From: Bacillota bacterium
Lineage (GTDB): Bacteria > Bacillota > Clostridia > Tissierellales > Sedimentibacteraceae
Assembly (NCBI GenBank): GCA_023416855.1
Contig: JAEZGU010000172.1
Span: 1 to 8,674, forward strand
DNA length: 8,674 nucleotides
Direction of reading: 5' to 3'
Every line of letters starts with the position of its first letter. Position 1 is the first letter of the stretch. The notes under the pieces are model-generated. The model ran no database searches and was not told where the DNA came from. It worked only from the letters and a program-made list of their open reading frames with translations. This document shows positions 1-6,466 of the stretch, piece by piece. The position numbers were made by a program, and so were the translations under genes.

Positions 1-709
1 AATTAATAGTGCTTTAAAAACTGAGAATAAATCAAATATAGGTTTTACAGATGTAAAGGAAAATGAATGGTTTTATAATGAAGTTCGTAAATCTGTTGCT
101 TCAGGTTTCTTTTCAGGATATGAAAACAATACTTTCAGACCTAATAATCCCATAAAAAGAGAAGAGGTTGCAAAGGTTGTTAACAGTGCTATGACAACAG
201 GCGGTATTGAAGGGGAAGGTGCAACACTTTTGTCAGATTACAATTCTGTTCAAGAATGGGCCAAGCCAAGTGTTAATTCAGTTTACAACAAAGGATACAT
301 ACTTGGTTATCCTGATAAAACATACAGGCCGGCAAAAGCACTAACTCGAGCTGAAGCAGTAAAAATAATTTATGAAATAATTGATAATGAAAATATTGAA
401 TATGGCTTTAACATTACTAATTATAATGAATTATACACAAGTGCTGTTGTTGTTGGTGATATAAATATATTAGAATCAGTAGGAACAGGAAATGTTTATT
501 TGAAAAATGTAGTAGTTCTTGGAGATATAGTAATTCATGCAAGCAAAGTAAGCTCAGTTCAATTAACCGATGTAAAAGCAAGAAATATCATTGTTAAAAG
601 TGAAAATAACCCAGTTAAAATTGTTTTAAACGACAATGTAACAATTGCAAATATTGTAGCTCCTCCAATTGTGACAGTACAAAAAAACGGTAATAATATT
701 AATATATAA
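1..709 (+). CDS. SLH-domain surface protein, C-terminal part (5' truncated by window edge)
   Basis: The open frame runs from base 2 with no stop before TAA at 707-709, giving 235 residues. The first in-frame ATG (191) lies between two domains, so it is internal and the real start is outside the window. Residues 15-60 form one SLH repeat (FTDV, W23, GY-x-x-N-TFRPN, then KREEVA). Residues 76-123 form another (W86, GYPDKTYRP, LTRAEAV). SLH repeats usually come in threes and anchor proteins to pyruvylated secondary cell-wall polymer; the second repeat has the canonical TRAE motif while the first has KREE. Residues about 148-228 are short valine- and isoleucine-rich strands separated by turns, like a small parallel beta-helix. 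Family knowledge suggests an exported, wall-bound protein; its specific role is unknown. It converges on the ABC permease gene, with 44 bases between the stops. Confidence 0.85.
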   Translation, partial: INSALKTENKSNIGFTDVKENEWFYNEVRKSVASGFFSGYENNTFRPNNPIKREEVAKVVNSAMTTGGIEGEGATLLSDYNSVQEWAKPSVNSVYNKGYILGYPDKTYRPAKALTRAEAVKIIYEIIDNENIEYGFNITNYNELYTSAVVVGDINILESVGTGNVYLKNVVVLGDIVIHASKVSSVQLTDVKARNIIVKSENNPVKIVLNDNVTIANIVAPPIVTVQKNGNNINI

Positions 710-713
710 AACA

Positions 714-746
714 TGGGGACGGTTCAATCAAAAAGAACCGTCCCCA
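714..746. terminator. Perfect palindrome between convergent genes; bidirectional terminator and possible REP-like repeat
   Basis: TGGGGACGGTTC (714-725) pairs perfectly with GAACCGTCCCCA (735-746) around a 9-base loop, a 12-bp stem far richer in GC than its surroundings. It begins 5 bases after the stop of the SLH gene and ends 7 bases before the stop of the permease gene. On the plus strand it is followed by a broken T-rich run (ATTTTGTTTATTTT). On the minus strand TGTTTTATATATT follows, so termination is plausible in both directions but neither side has a pure T run. From memory, GGGGACGGTTC-type palindromes recur many times in some Bacillota genomes, which would make this a dispersed repeat; this cannot be tested in one window. 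Confidence 0.7.
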
Positions 747-753
747 ATTTTGT

Positions 754-2511
754 TTATTTTATGTTTAAATATTCTCTTGTATTTTCAAATCTTTCATCTA
801 TATAAATTGTTTGATACAAATCCTTTGTATTATCATCTTTATTTATAATAGTAATTTGAATATAATATCCTAATTCTTTATATTCCCTAACAGGTAATTC
901 AAAATTATAACTGCTAAGTGCTAAAAATGCATTGTCATTTTTATACTTGAACATTGAGTCAAGGTCATTAATTAAATGTTGTCTCACTTCAGCTACATTG
1001 AGGTTTTCTCTAGGAGAATATGCTTCACTTTTATCATTTCCTAATACAAAGACTATGTTATCTTTGTTTTCTTGATAGTAATCTTCATCATACAAAAAGA
1101 AGAATTTTTTCTCTTTTAATTCTTTAGAGTTTAGAATTTTAGAAGCAATCTCATCCTTAATCTCATTTGGTGCTTTACTATCTTCATTATTGATTTTATA
1201 ATCTCTTGTCAGCACACTACCGTCATTCATATAATAATTTATTACTAAATTATTCATATAATAATTATCATTAGCATAACCCTGATTGTTCAAAATTTCT
1301 TTATGCATCTCTGTTATATTTTCAATATTTTCCTTATCAGCAAAAAGTACAATGTTATTATTATAGTATCTCTTATGGAACTCTAACAAGCTTTCTTCAT
1401 TTATTTCGCCGTCTTCATTTGTTATAAAGGTTTCAATATAATTCCAACGATCATTACCTATATAAGCAACTTTTACGTCTTCGGCATTAGGTACAACATT
1501 TTTATACTGATTTGCAAACAATACTGTTGCTCCTGTTATTACTACAAATGTAGTCATACTCACCAAGAATACTTTTATTGACAATTTTGAAATTCTGAAC
1601 GCCTTTTCCATAATTGCGATTATTATATAGTATGAAAGTGCAGCTAATAATAATGAAACAATAATTTCACTTACAACACTTTTGTCATATGATGTCACCG
1701 CGAAAAACGCCGGAATAATCAAACTTGCAAGAACTGAAACAAAATATTTGAAGCCATCAAAGGCCATAAAATTTCCGGTATTTTCATTTTTCCTTCTTTT
1801 AATCATCTTTAAAATTAAGAAGGTTATAAAGCTTACAAATCCACCGTATATTAAGAAGTATACAATGTCTATTGATTTATTGTTATACGCTACTAAATAA
1901 ATGTAATCTAACTTATAAAAAGTATCTACAAAGTACTCCATTAATACGTTGGCGCTAAAACCAATTACTATATCTTCTAAAATAGAAAACATAAATTGAA
2001 CTATTAAGTAAAATATAGCAGGTAAAGCAAAGTTAAATAGTGTCATTATCCCTGCTACTAAAGTGTTACCAGCCAGTATCGAAGAAAGAGCTGATAAGAA
2101 AATACCTACTGATAACCAAGGTATTATTATTCTAAATATCTCAATTATATCAATGTTATAATTTTGTATACCTTCAGACACTAAAATTAAAACCAACATA
2201 AAACCTGTAAATATATGATTATTAATTATATTAATCAAAATTTGATCCTTAAAAGAAATTGGTTTTGATTTATAGTAAGCTAACTTTGAGTCATTGTGTA
2301 AAAAACTATTGTCTACTAAGCAATTAACAAATGCTAAAATAAATACTTCTACTATCCCAAATGCAATAAAAAATTCTCCACCTATTCCTAAAATAAACGG
2401 CACCAACAGTGTTGTTATGAAAATAATAACAGTTGAGAGAATAAACCAGTTCTTTTTGCCCTTTAATGAATACATAAGCAATGATAGGAAATTATTTTTT
2501 TTCAATTCCAT
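754..2511 (-). CDS. ABC-2-type permease with large extracytoplasmic C-terminal domain
   Basis: This is the membrane subunit of an ABC transporter, 585 residues, paired with the ATPase gene just upstream. I see about nine hydrophobic segments (near residues 22-44, 46-66, 93-112, 128-148, 151-175, 215-236, 254-273, 279-301 and 313-333). Basic stretches K17-K20, K235-K241 and K303-K309 all fall inside in an N-in model. That leaves residues about 334-585 outside the cell as a charged, soluble domain. The RRKNENTG stretch at 239-246 resembles the R-K-S/N-E-x-x-G motif I associate with YtrC/YtrD-like permeases. The start is ATG at 2511: AGGAGG lies 8 bases before it, whereas the upstream in-frame GTG at 2520 overlaps that site. 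The start overlaps the ATPase gene by 20 bases, suggesting translational coupling. The substrate is unknown; the partner ATPase suggests export or envelope protection rather than uptake. Confidence 0.85.
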   Translation of the reverse strand: MELKKNNFLSLLMYSLKGKKNWFILSTVIIFITTLLVPFILGIGGEFFIAFGIVEVFILAFVNCLVDNSFLHNDSKLAYYKSKPISFKDQILINIINNHIFTGFMLVLILVSEGIQNYNIDIIEIFRIIIPWLSVGIFLSALSSILAGNTLVAGIMTLFNFALPAIFYLIVQFMFSILEDIVIGFSANVLMEYFVDTFYKLDYIYLVAYNNKSIDIVYFLIYGGFVSFITFLILKMIKRRKNENTGNFMAFDGFKYFVSVLASLIIPAFFAVTSYDKSVVSEIIVSLLLAALSYYIIIAIMEKAFRISKLSIKVFLVSMTTFVVITGATVLFANQYKNVVPNAEDVKVAYIGNDRWNYIETFITNEDGEINEESLLEFHKRYYNNNIVLFADKENIENITEMHKEILNNQGYANDNYYMNNLVINYYMNDGSVLTRDYKINNEDSKAPNEIKDEIASKILNSKELKEKKFFFLYDEDYYQENKDNIVFVLGNDKSEAYSPRENLNVAEVRQHLINDLDSMFKYKNDNAFLALSSYNFELPVREYKELGYYIQITIINKDDNTKDLYQTIYIDERFENTREYLNIK

Positions 2512-3388
2512 AACCTGCACCTCCTAATTCAGTGATAAAAATTTCTTCAAGGTTCATGGAGAGCTTATCAAATAAAAGAACTTTATATTCTTCCTCTAAT
2601 TTCTTTTCAAACTCGTCAGAATTACCTGTTAAAGTGCAAATATTGATACTTCCAATTTCCACGTTCTTAATAATATTAAATTCTTTAAATTTATCAGGAT
2701 TAAATTTTCCTTCAACTGCAAATTGAACTCGTTTTATTTCTTCCTTCATTTTTTCAAGGTTTTCTTCTTTTAGTATTTTGCCTTCATGCATAATACCTAC
2801 CTTGTCACAAATATTGTCTAATTCTTTTAAGTCATGGGAGGAAATTACTACGGTCATTTCATTTTCCATTACCTCCTGTATTAAAACATCCCAAAACTTT
2901 CTTTTAATTACAGCATCAAGTCCATCTACTATCTCATCAAGTAATAACACCTTTGGTTGCGCTGCAATTGCTAAAACAAAGGCTGCTTGCTTTTTTTGAC
3001 CTTTTGACATTTTGTTTAAATTTTTATTTATATCTATATTAAAGTATTTTACTAATTTTTCAAATTTCTCAACGGACATATTTTTATATAGCAATTTTTC
3101 ATATGCAAATAACTTATTCAAAGTATATTGGTAAGGAAAAAATAAACTGTCTTGCACAAAATAAAAATCACCTAACAATTCTGAATTTTCAGTTACTTCC
3201 TTCCCGTCATAATAAATATTTCCCCCATCTTGCTTATAAATCATCATAATATGCTTCAACAACGTGGTTTTTCCACACCCGTTAGAACCAACTAATCCAT
3301 AAATTTGGCTATTTTCAGGATTTATATTTATATCGTTTAAAACTTGAAATTCACCGAATTTCTTGCTTAGTCTTTCAACATTCAACAT
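2492..3388 (-). CDS. ABC transporter ATP-binding protein (YtrB-like)
   Basis: This is the cytoplasmic ATPase, 298 residues, that drives the permease encoded directly downstream. Walker A is G34-SNGCGKT-41 and the Q-loop glutamine is Q79. The signature is M127-SKGQK rather than LSGGQ. Walker B is LLLDE ending at D151-E152 with the catalytic glutamate present, the D-loop is GLD (156-158) and the switch histidine is H185. The usual DEP is DEI here, and the variant signature fits exporter-type ATPases found beside YtrA-class regulators. Residues after about 215 form the accessory C-terminal region. AGGAGG sits 6 bases before ATG 3388. Only 11 bases separate it from the regulator stop, and its own end overlaps the permease start, so the three are one transcript. 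The ATPase call is firm; the transported substrate is not known. Confidence 0.93.
   Translation of the reverse strand: MLNVERLSKKFGEFQVLNDININPENSQIYGLVGSNGCGKTTLLKHIMMIYKQDGGNIYYDGKEVTENSELLGDFYFVQDSLFFPYQYTLNKLFAYEKLLYKNMSVEKFEKLVKYFNIDINKNLNKMSKGQKKQAAFVLAIAAQPKVLLLDEIVDGLDAVIKRKFWDVLIQEVMENEMTVVISSHDLKELDNICDKVGIMHEGKILKEENLEKMKEEIKRVQFAVEGKFNPDKFKEFNIIKNVEIGSINICTLTGNSDEFEKKLEEEYKVLLFDKLSMNLEEIFITELGGAGYGIEKK
2520..2525 (-). promoter_or_regulatory. Shine-Dalgarno site that sets the permease start
   Basis: AGGAGG on the minus strand is followed by 8 bases and then ATG at 2511. The competing GTG at 2520 uses the last G of this site, so it cannot be served by it. The site lies inside the 3' end of the ATPase gene. 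Confidence 0.8.
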
Positions 3389-3399
3389 TTTCTACCTCC

Positions 3400-3771
3400 T
3401 TAACCCTCAGTGGGCTTAAGTATTTTCCTAACTAAATTAATAATATAATCATCATTTAATCCAAGTTCCTTTAATGATCTTATTGCGATGTTCAATTTTT
3501 CTTCCATATTCCTTATATGTATATTCCTAAGCTCTATGGAATCCTTTACGAAATTTCCTACTCCCTTTATAGAATAAATATAATTATTTTCTTCTAAACT
3601 TTTATACGCTCTCTGTATGGTATTTGGGTTAATTTTTATCATTGCAGCAAGCTCTCTTACAGAGGGTAATTTTTCATCCGGTTTAAGTACCTTTGACAAT
3701 ATTAATCTAGTTAATTCATCATAAATTTGTTCATATAAAGCTTTTGAACTGTTATTATCAATCAGAATCAT
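3400..3771 (-). CDS. GntR-family transcriptional repressor, YtrA subfamily
   Basis: This 123-residue DNA-binding regulator has the GntR winged helix at its N-terminus: residues 11-33 are the first helices, LPSVRELA (35-42) and NPNTIQRAY (48-56) form the helix-turn-helix, and GVGNFV (70-75) is the wing tip. Only about 48 residues follow, predicted as two helices. That is far too short for a FadR or HutC effector domain and is typical of YtrA-type members, which dimerise through this tail. AGGAGG lies 6 bases before ATG 3771. It is the second gene of its operon, 15 bases after the hydrolase stop and 11 bases before the ATPase start. YtrA-type regulators commonly repress the ABC genes they sit beside, so autoregulation through the repeats at 4361-4415 is the natural inference. 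The inducing signal is not evident. Confidence 0.92.
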   Translation of the reverse strand: MILIDNNSSKALYEQIYDELTRLILSKVLKPDEKLPSVRELAAMIKINPNTIQRAYKSLEENNYIYSIKGVGNFVKDSIELRNIHIRNMEEKLNIAIRSLKELGLNDDYIINLVRKILKPTEG

Positions 3772-3786
3772 CTCACACCTCCTATT

Positions 3787-4326
3787 CTAATTATTGTAGG
3801 CAAATTTTCTGTTAACATAATCAGTTAATGTTCCTTCATAGATTTCTTGAAGTTGCAATGCATTGTAATCATCAGGTGACACAAGAGAAATTTCCTTCTT
3901 AAATGGTATAATGCCCCATAATAAATATGATACAAAACTTGAACAAACATAATAGTACTGTCTTTGTAGCGGAATATTAAAATACATTAAAAAGAGATTT
4001 AGAAAGCTGTACTTAAAGTTATTAGGATTATTTAAAAATTTACTTAATCTTTCAACTATAAGATCGTAATCTGCATCGGTAACTTCTATTTGATATATTT
4101 TACACTTAGTTTCCGGATGCATTTTAAATACGCCACTATTTGGATTTTCCTTAACAAATCCACCTAAAAAAGGAAACCATGTTATTTTCCTTCCAAAGCT
4201 AAACATTGTTGAACAATCATCTACAAAAGATATTGAAATATGATTGTATGGCTTTTTTGAAACCGCCTTTAATGTTTTTGATATAACTGTATTTGTTTGT
4301 GTTAAAACTATTTTTATCTCCTTCAT
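3787..4326 (-). CDS. Permuted NlpC/P60-like (YiiX-type) cysteine hydrolase
   Basis: This 179-residue protein opens with a beta strand (IKIVLTQT) and has PYNHISISF with H29 near the start. A SFGR motif (43-46) and GGFVKEN (55-61) follow, and YYYVCSSFVSYLL carries C128 near the end. A histidine before the cysteine, with the cysteine at the head of a helix, is the circularly permuted papain-like order of YiiX/YebB and lecithin-retinol-acyltransferase-like members of the NlpC/P60 superfamily. Such enzymes cleave amide or ester bonds in peptides or lipids; the target here is unknown. There is no signal peptide, so it should be cytoplasmic or membrane-associated; residues 108-119 are hydrophobic. 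It is the promoter-proximal gene of the operon, with AAGG 8 bases before ATG 4326 and a weaker ribosome site than the genes after it. H29 and C128 are proposed, not proven, catalytic residues. Confidence 0.72.
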   Translation of the reverse strand: MKEIKIVLTQTNTVISKTLKAVSKKPYNHISISFVDDCSTMFSFGRKITWFPFLGGFVKENPNSGVFKMHPETKCKIYQIEVTDADYDLIVERLSKFLNNPNNFKYSFLNLFLMYFNIPLQRQYYYVCSSFVSYLLWGIIPFKKEISLVSPDDYNALQLQEIYEGTLTDYVNRKFAYNN

Positions 4327-4360
4327 TTTTGCGACCTTCTATGCTATTATTTTATGTTAT

Positions 4361-4394
4361 GTGTATTAGTACACTTAATACAGTAACTGTATTA
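4361..4394. promoter_or_regulatory. Probable operator: overlapping inverted repeats over the -10 and start site
   Basis: TAATACAG (4376-4383) and CTGTATTA (4387-4394) form a perfect 8-bp inverted repeat with a 3-base centre, covering part of the -10 and the predicted start site. A third half-site, TGTATTA (4362-4368), forms a second palindrome with TAATACA (4376-4382). GTGTA-TTAG-TACAC (4361-4374) is a nested inverted repeat with the GT...AC ends reported for YtrA-class sites. A protein bound here would block RNA polymerase. The adjacent GntR gene is the likely binder, by inference. Confidence 0.7.
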
Positions 4395-4419
4395 TATAGC
4401 ATGGTACACCTAATGTCAA
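4391..4419 (-). promoter_or_regulatory. Consensus sigma-A promoter of the hydrolase-regulator-ABC operon
   Basis: On the minus strand TTGACA (4419-4414) and TATAAT (4396-4391) are separated by exactly 17 bases, a perfect match to the vegetative consensus. An unbroken run of eight A residues (4429-4422) lies 2 bases before the -35, like an UP element. Transcription should begin near 4384, leaving a leader of about 58 bases before ATG 4326. A promoter this strong implies that repression, rather than weak recognition, keeps the operon controlled. Confidence 0.85.
4404..4415. promoter_or_regulatory. Second operator-like element between -35 and -10
   Basis: GTACACCTAATG matches GTACACTTAATA at 4369-4380 in 10 of 12 positions and in the same orientation, with a 35-bp offset. 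It reaches into the inner edge of the -35 box. Together the two copies would bracket the promoter core, a plausible two-site repressor arrangement. It lacks the clean inverted symmetry of the downstream copy. Confidence 0.45.
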
Positions 4420-4449
4420 TATTTTTTTTGAATGGTGCTATCATTATAC

Positions 4450-4473
4450 AAAAAAAGGGGGTTTTACCCCTTA
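4450..4473 (-). terminator. Rho-independent terminator of the opp operon
   Basis: On the minus strand AAGGGG (4472-4467) pairs with CCCCTT (4460-4455) around a six-base loop and runs straight into a seven-T tract (4456-4450). The hairpin begins inside the oppF stop codon (4473-4471). It lies about 30 bases before the -35 of the next operon, so it insulates the YtrA-type operon from opp read-through. Confidence 0.85.
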
Positions 4474-5412
4474 TACTAAACTTTTCTTATAATATTCAAG
4501 CTCTCTATCATTGGCTAAAATAAAATGTTCAGATTCTATTTCGACCCATTTTGGTGGATTTAAATCGTAATCAAAATGAATTTTATTAGGCTCGTATACT
4601 TCAATTATCTTATTTCTTTCAACTTTCGGATTAGGTGTAGGAATTGCAGATAAAAGTGATTTAGTATATGGATGAAGTGGATTAGAAAATAACTTCTCTG
4701 TTTCGGCTAATTCAACGATATTGCCTTTGTAAATTACTGCAATTCTATCAGAAATAAATCTAACAACAGACAGGTCATGTGCTATAAACAAATATGTTAA
4801 CCCTTTTTTCTTTTGTAAATCTGCTAATAAATTTATAACCTGCGCACGAATAGAAACATCTAAGGCAGAAATTGGTTCATCTGCAATAATTAATTCCGGT
4901 TCCATAACCAACACTCGAGCAATGCCTATGCGCTGTCTTTGCCCACCAGAAAATTCATGTGGAAATCGGCTTGCAAATTCAGGCAGTAACCCGACATCCA
5001 ACAAAGCCTGTTCAACTTTCTTTTTTCTGTCTTCCTCAGTTTCATAGTTTTTTAAATTATAAAGGCCTTCTGAAACAATATAGTCAACTTTTGCTCTTTC
5101 ATTTAATGATGCCATAGGGTCTTGGAATATCATTTGAATTTGTCTTGTGAGCTTTTTATCTAATTCTTTATCTATTTTTCCGCTTATCTTTTGACCCTTG
5201 TATATTATTTCACCTGACGCAGCCGGGGTGATTCTTATAATTGCCCTTCCTATTGTTGTCTTTCCTGAACCTGACTCACCAACAAGTCCAAAAGTTTCAC
5301 CTTTATAAATATTAAAGCTAACCTCATTAACAGCAACAAATTTTTTATTGTTTTTTCCAAATTCAACTTTTAAATTTTTAACCTCTAATAAATTCTCTTT
5401 ATTACTCAACAT
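4471..5412 (-). CDS. oppF: Oligopeptide ABC transporter ATP-binding protein OppF
   Basis: This is one of the two cytoplasmic ATPases of the peptide importer, 313 residues. It has Walker A G45-ESGSGKT-52, Q-loop Q97 in FQDPMASLN, signature F154-SGGQRQR, Walker B ending D178-E179 (ADEPISALD) and switch H212. The Oligo_HPY motif HPYTKSLLSAIP (from H247) is the C-terminal mark of Opp/Dpp ATPases. ARVL after the signature and DEPISALD are typical of OppF rather than OppD. The C-terminal extension is short and carries no cysteines. ATG 5412 has AGGAG 8 bases upstream and overlaps the end of oppD by 11 bases, so the two ATPases are translationally coupled. It is the last gene of the operon; the terminator hairpin starts within its stop codon. 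Confidence 0.95.
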   Translation of the reverse strand: MLSNKENLLEVKNLKVEFGKNNKKFVAVNEVSFNIYKGETFGLVGESGSGKTTIGRAIIRITPAASGEIIYKGQKISGKIDKELDKKLTRQIQMIFQDPMASLNERAKVDYIVSEGLYNLKNYETEEDRKKKVEQALLDVGLLPEFASRFPHEFSGGQRQRIGIARVLVMEPELIIADEPISALDVSIRAQVINLLADLQKKKGLTYLFIAHDLSVVRFISDRIAVIYKGNIVELAETEKLFSNPLHPYTKSLLSAIPTPNPKVERNKIIEVYEPNKIHFDYDLNPPKWVEIESEHFILANDRELEYYKKSLV

Positions 5413-6457
5413 TTTCGCCTCTCCTTACTTCCATTTCCCTCATTTTTTGAATTAAAAGAGGTGGTTTTACTTTTGGAGCCCTTGGGTCTAACAACCAGGT
5501 TCTTGCTTTATGGGTAGGTGTCACTTCAAAGTATGGAGGTCTTTTTTCAAAGTCTATTTTTAAAGCATATGGATTTCGAGGTGCAAAAGCATCACCCTTA
5601 ATTTCTTTAAATAAATTTGGAGGTGTACCCTTAATTGAATATAAAGCTTCGCCTTTTATCCCAAGTTGAGGCAAGGAAGATAATAACGCCCAAGTGTAAG
5701 GATGTTTAGGATCGAAAAAAACTTCTTCCGACAAGCCTATTTCTATTATATCCCCTGCATACATAACTGCAATTCTATCAGCAACATTTGCAACAACGCC
5801 TAAATCATGGGTAATATATATTATCGTTAAATGGTATTTTTTTTGCAAATTTTTCAATAACTGAAGAATTTGGGCTTGTATTGTTACATCCAAAGCAGTT
5901 GTAGGTTCGTCACAGATTAAAATATTTGGTTTACAAGCTACAGCTATAGCAATAACTACCCTTTGTCTCATACCTCCAGAAAATTCATGAGGATATTGAT
6001 TATATCTTCTTTCAGAATCTGCAATTCCAACATCACTTAATATATCTATAGCTAATTTTTTTGCTTCGTCACCTTTTAAACCTTGGTGAAGTTCTATTGA
6101 TTCTTGAACCTGCTTACCTATAGTTTTTAGAGGATTTAGAGAGGTCATAGGATCTTGAAAAACCATGGCTATTTCTTTTCCTCTTATTTTGATCCACTCA
6201 TCTTCTGTTTTATATTTTGCTAAATCATTTCCCTTATAAATTATAGAACCACTTTGAATTCTACCGTTAGCATCTAATAGACCCATAAAAGATTTTGTAA
6301 AAACAGATTTACCGGAGCCGGATTCCCCAACAATTGCTAAACTTTCTCCTTTGTATAATGTTAAGGATGCTCCTCTAATTGCTGTTAATTCTTGTCCACG
6401 CAAATTAAATTTTATAACTAAGTTATCAACAAATAATACTCTTTCATTGTTTATCAT
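5402..6457 (-). CDS. oppD: Oligopeptide ABC transporter ATP-binding protein OppD
   Basis: This 351-residue ATPase pairs with OppF to power peptide uptake through OppB and OppC. Walker A is G44-ESGSGKS-51, the Q-loop is Q101 in FQDPMTSLNP, the signature is S160-GGMRQR, Walker B is CDEPTTALD with D183-E184, and the switch is H217 (ITHD). The Oligo_HPY motif HPYTWALLSSLP begins at H252. SGGMRQR and the longer C-terminal tail distinguish OppD from OppF. Many OppD/DppD proteins have Fe-S cysteines in the tail after FAPR; here these positions read N295 and D302 and no cysteine remains. I recall the same pattern in Gram-positive OppD/AmiE proteins. ATG 6457 has AGGAG 6 bases upstream; nine bases separate it from oppC, and its 3' end overlaps oppF. 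Confidence 0.95.
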   Translation of the reverse strand: MINNERVLFVDNLVIKFNLRGQELTAIRGASLTLYKGESLAIVGESGSGKSVFTKSFMGLLDANGRIQSGSIIYKGNDLAKYKTEDEWIKIRGKEIAMVFQDPMTSLNPLKTIGKQVQESIELHQGLKGDEAKKLAIDILSDVGIADSERRYNQYPHEFSGGMRQRVVIAIAVACKPNILICDEPTTALDVTIQAQILQLLKNLQKKYHLTIIYITHDLGVVANVADRIAVMYAGDIIEIGLSEEVFFDPKHPYTWALLSSLPQLGIKGEALYSIKGTPPNLFKEIKGDAFAPRNPYALKIDFEKRPPYFEVTPTHKARTWLLDPRAPKVKPPLLIQKMREMEVRRGENVE

Positions 6458-6466
6458 ATTGATCTC

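Noticed and set aside
191..709. ATG at 191 as the start of a complete 172-residue protein
   Set aside because: The frame stays open to base 2 and encodes a clear SLH repeat upstream of this ATG, and there is no Shine-Dalgarno site before it, so it is an internal methionine.
2512..2520. GTG at 2520 as the permease start
   Set aside because: The GTG overlaps the only good Shine-Dalgarno site, while ATG at 2511 stands 8 bases after it.
1682..2999. Short open frames on the plus strand opposite the permease and ATPase genes
   Set aside because: They are antisense to confident genes, show no ribosome site or recognisable motif, and their residue content follows the complementary codons.
4341..4402. 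Outer inverted repeat ATGCTAT (4341-4347) and ATAGCAT (4396-4402) flanking the operator region
   Set aside because: It is a 7-bp match separated by 48 bases in AT-rich DNA and overlaps the -10, so it may be chance; I keep it out of the operator call.
4443..4471. A TATAAT on the minus strand at 4448-4443, just after the opp terminator, as a second promoter
   Set aside because: The hexamer is perfect, but the position 17 bases upstream reads AGGGGT, inside the terminator stem, so there is no -35.
4293..4523. A plus-strand frame spanning the promoter region and the opp terminator
   Set aside because: It covers the consensus promoter, the repeats and the terminator of minus-strand genes and resembles no protein; it is a by-product of AT-rich sequence.
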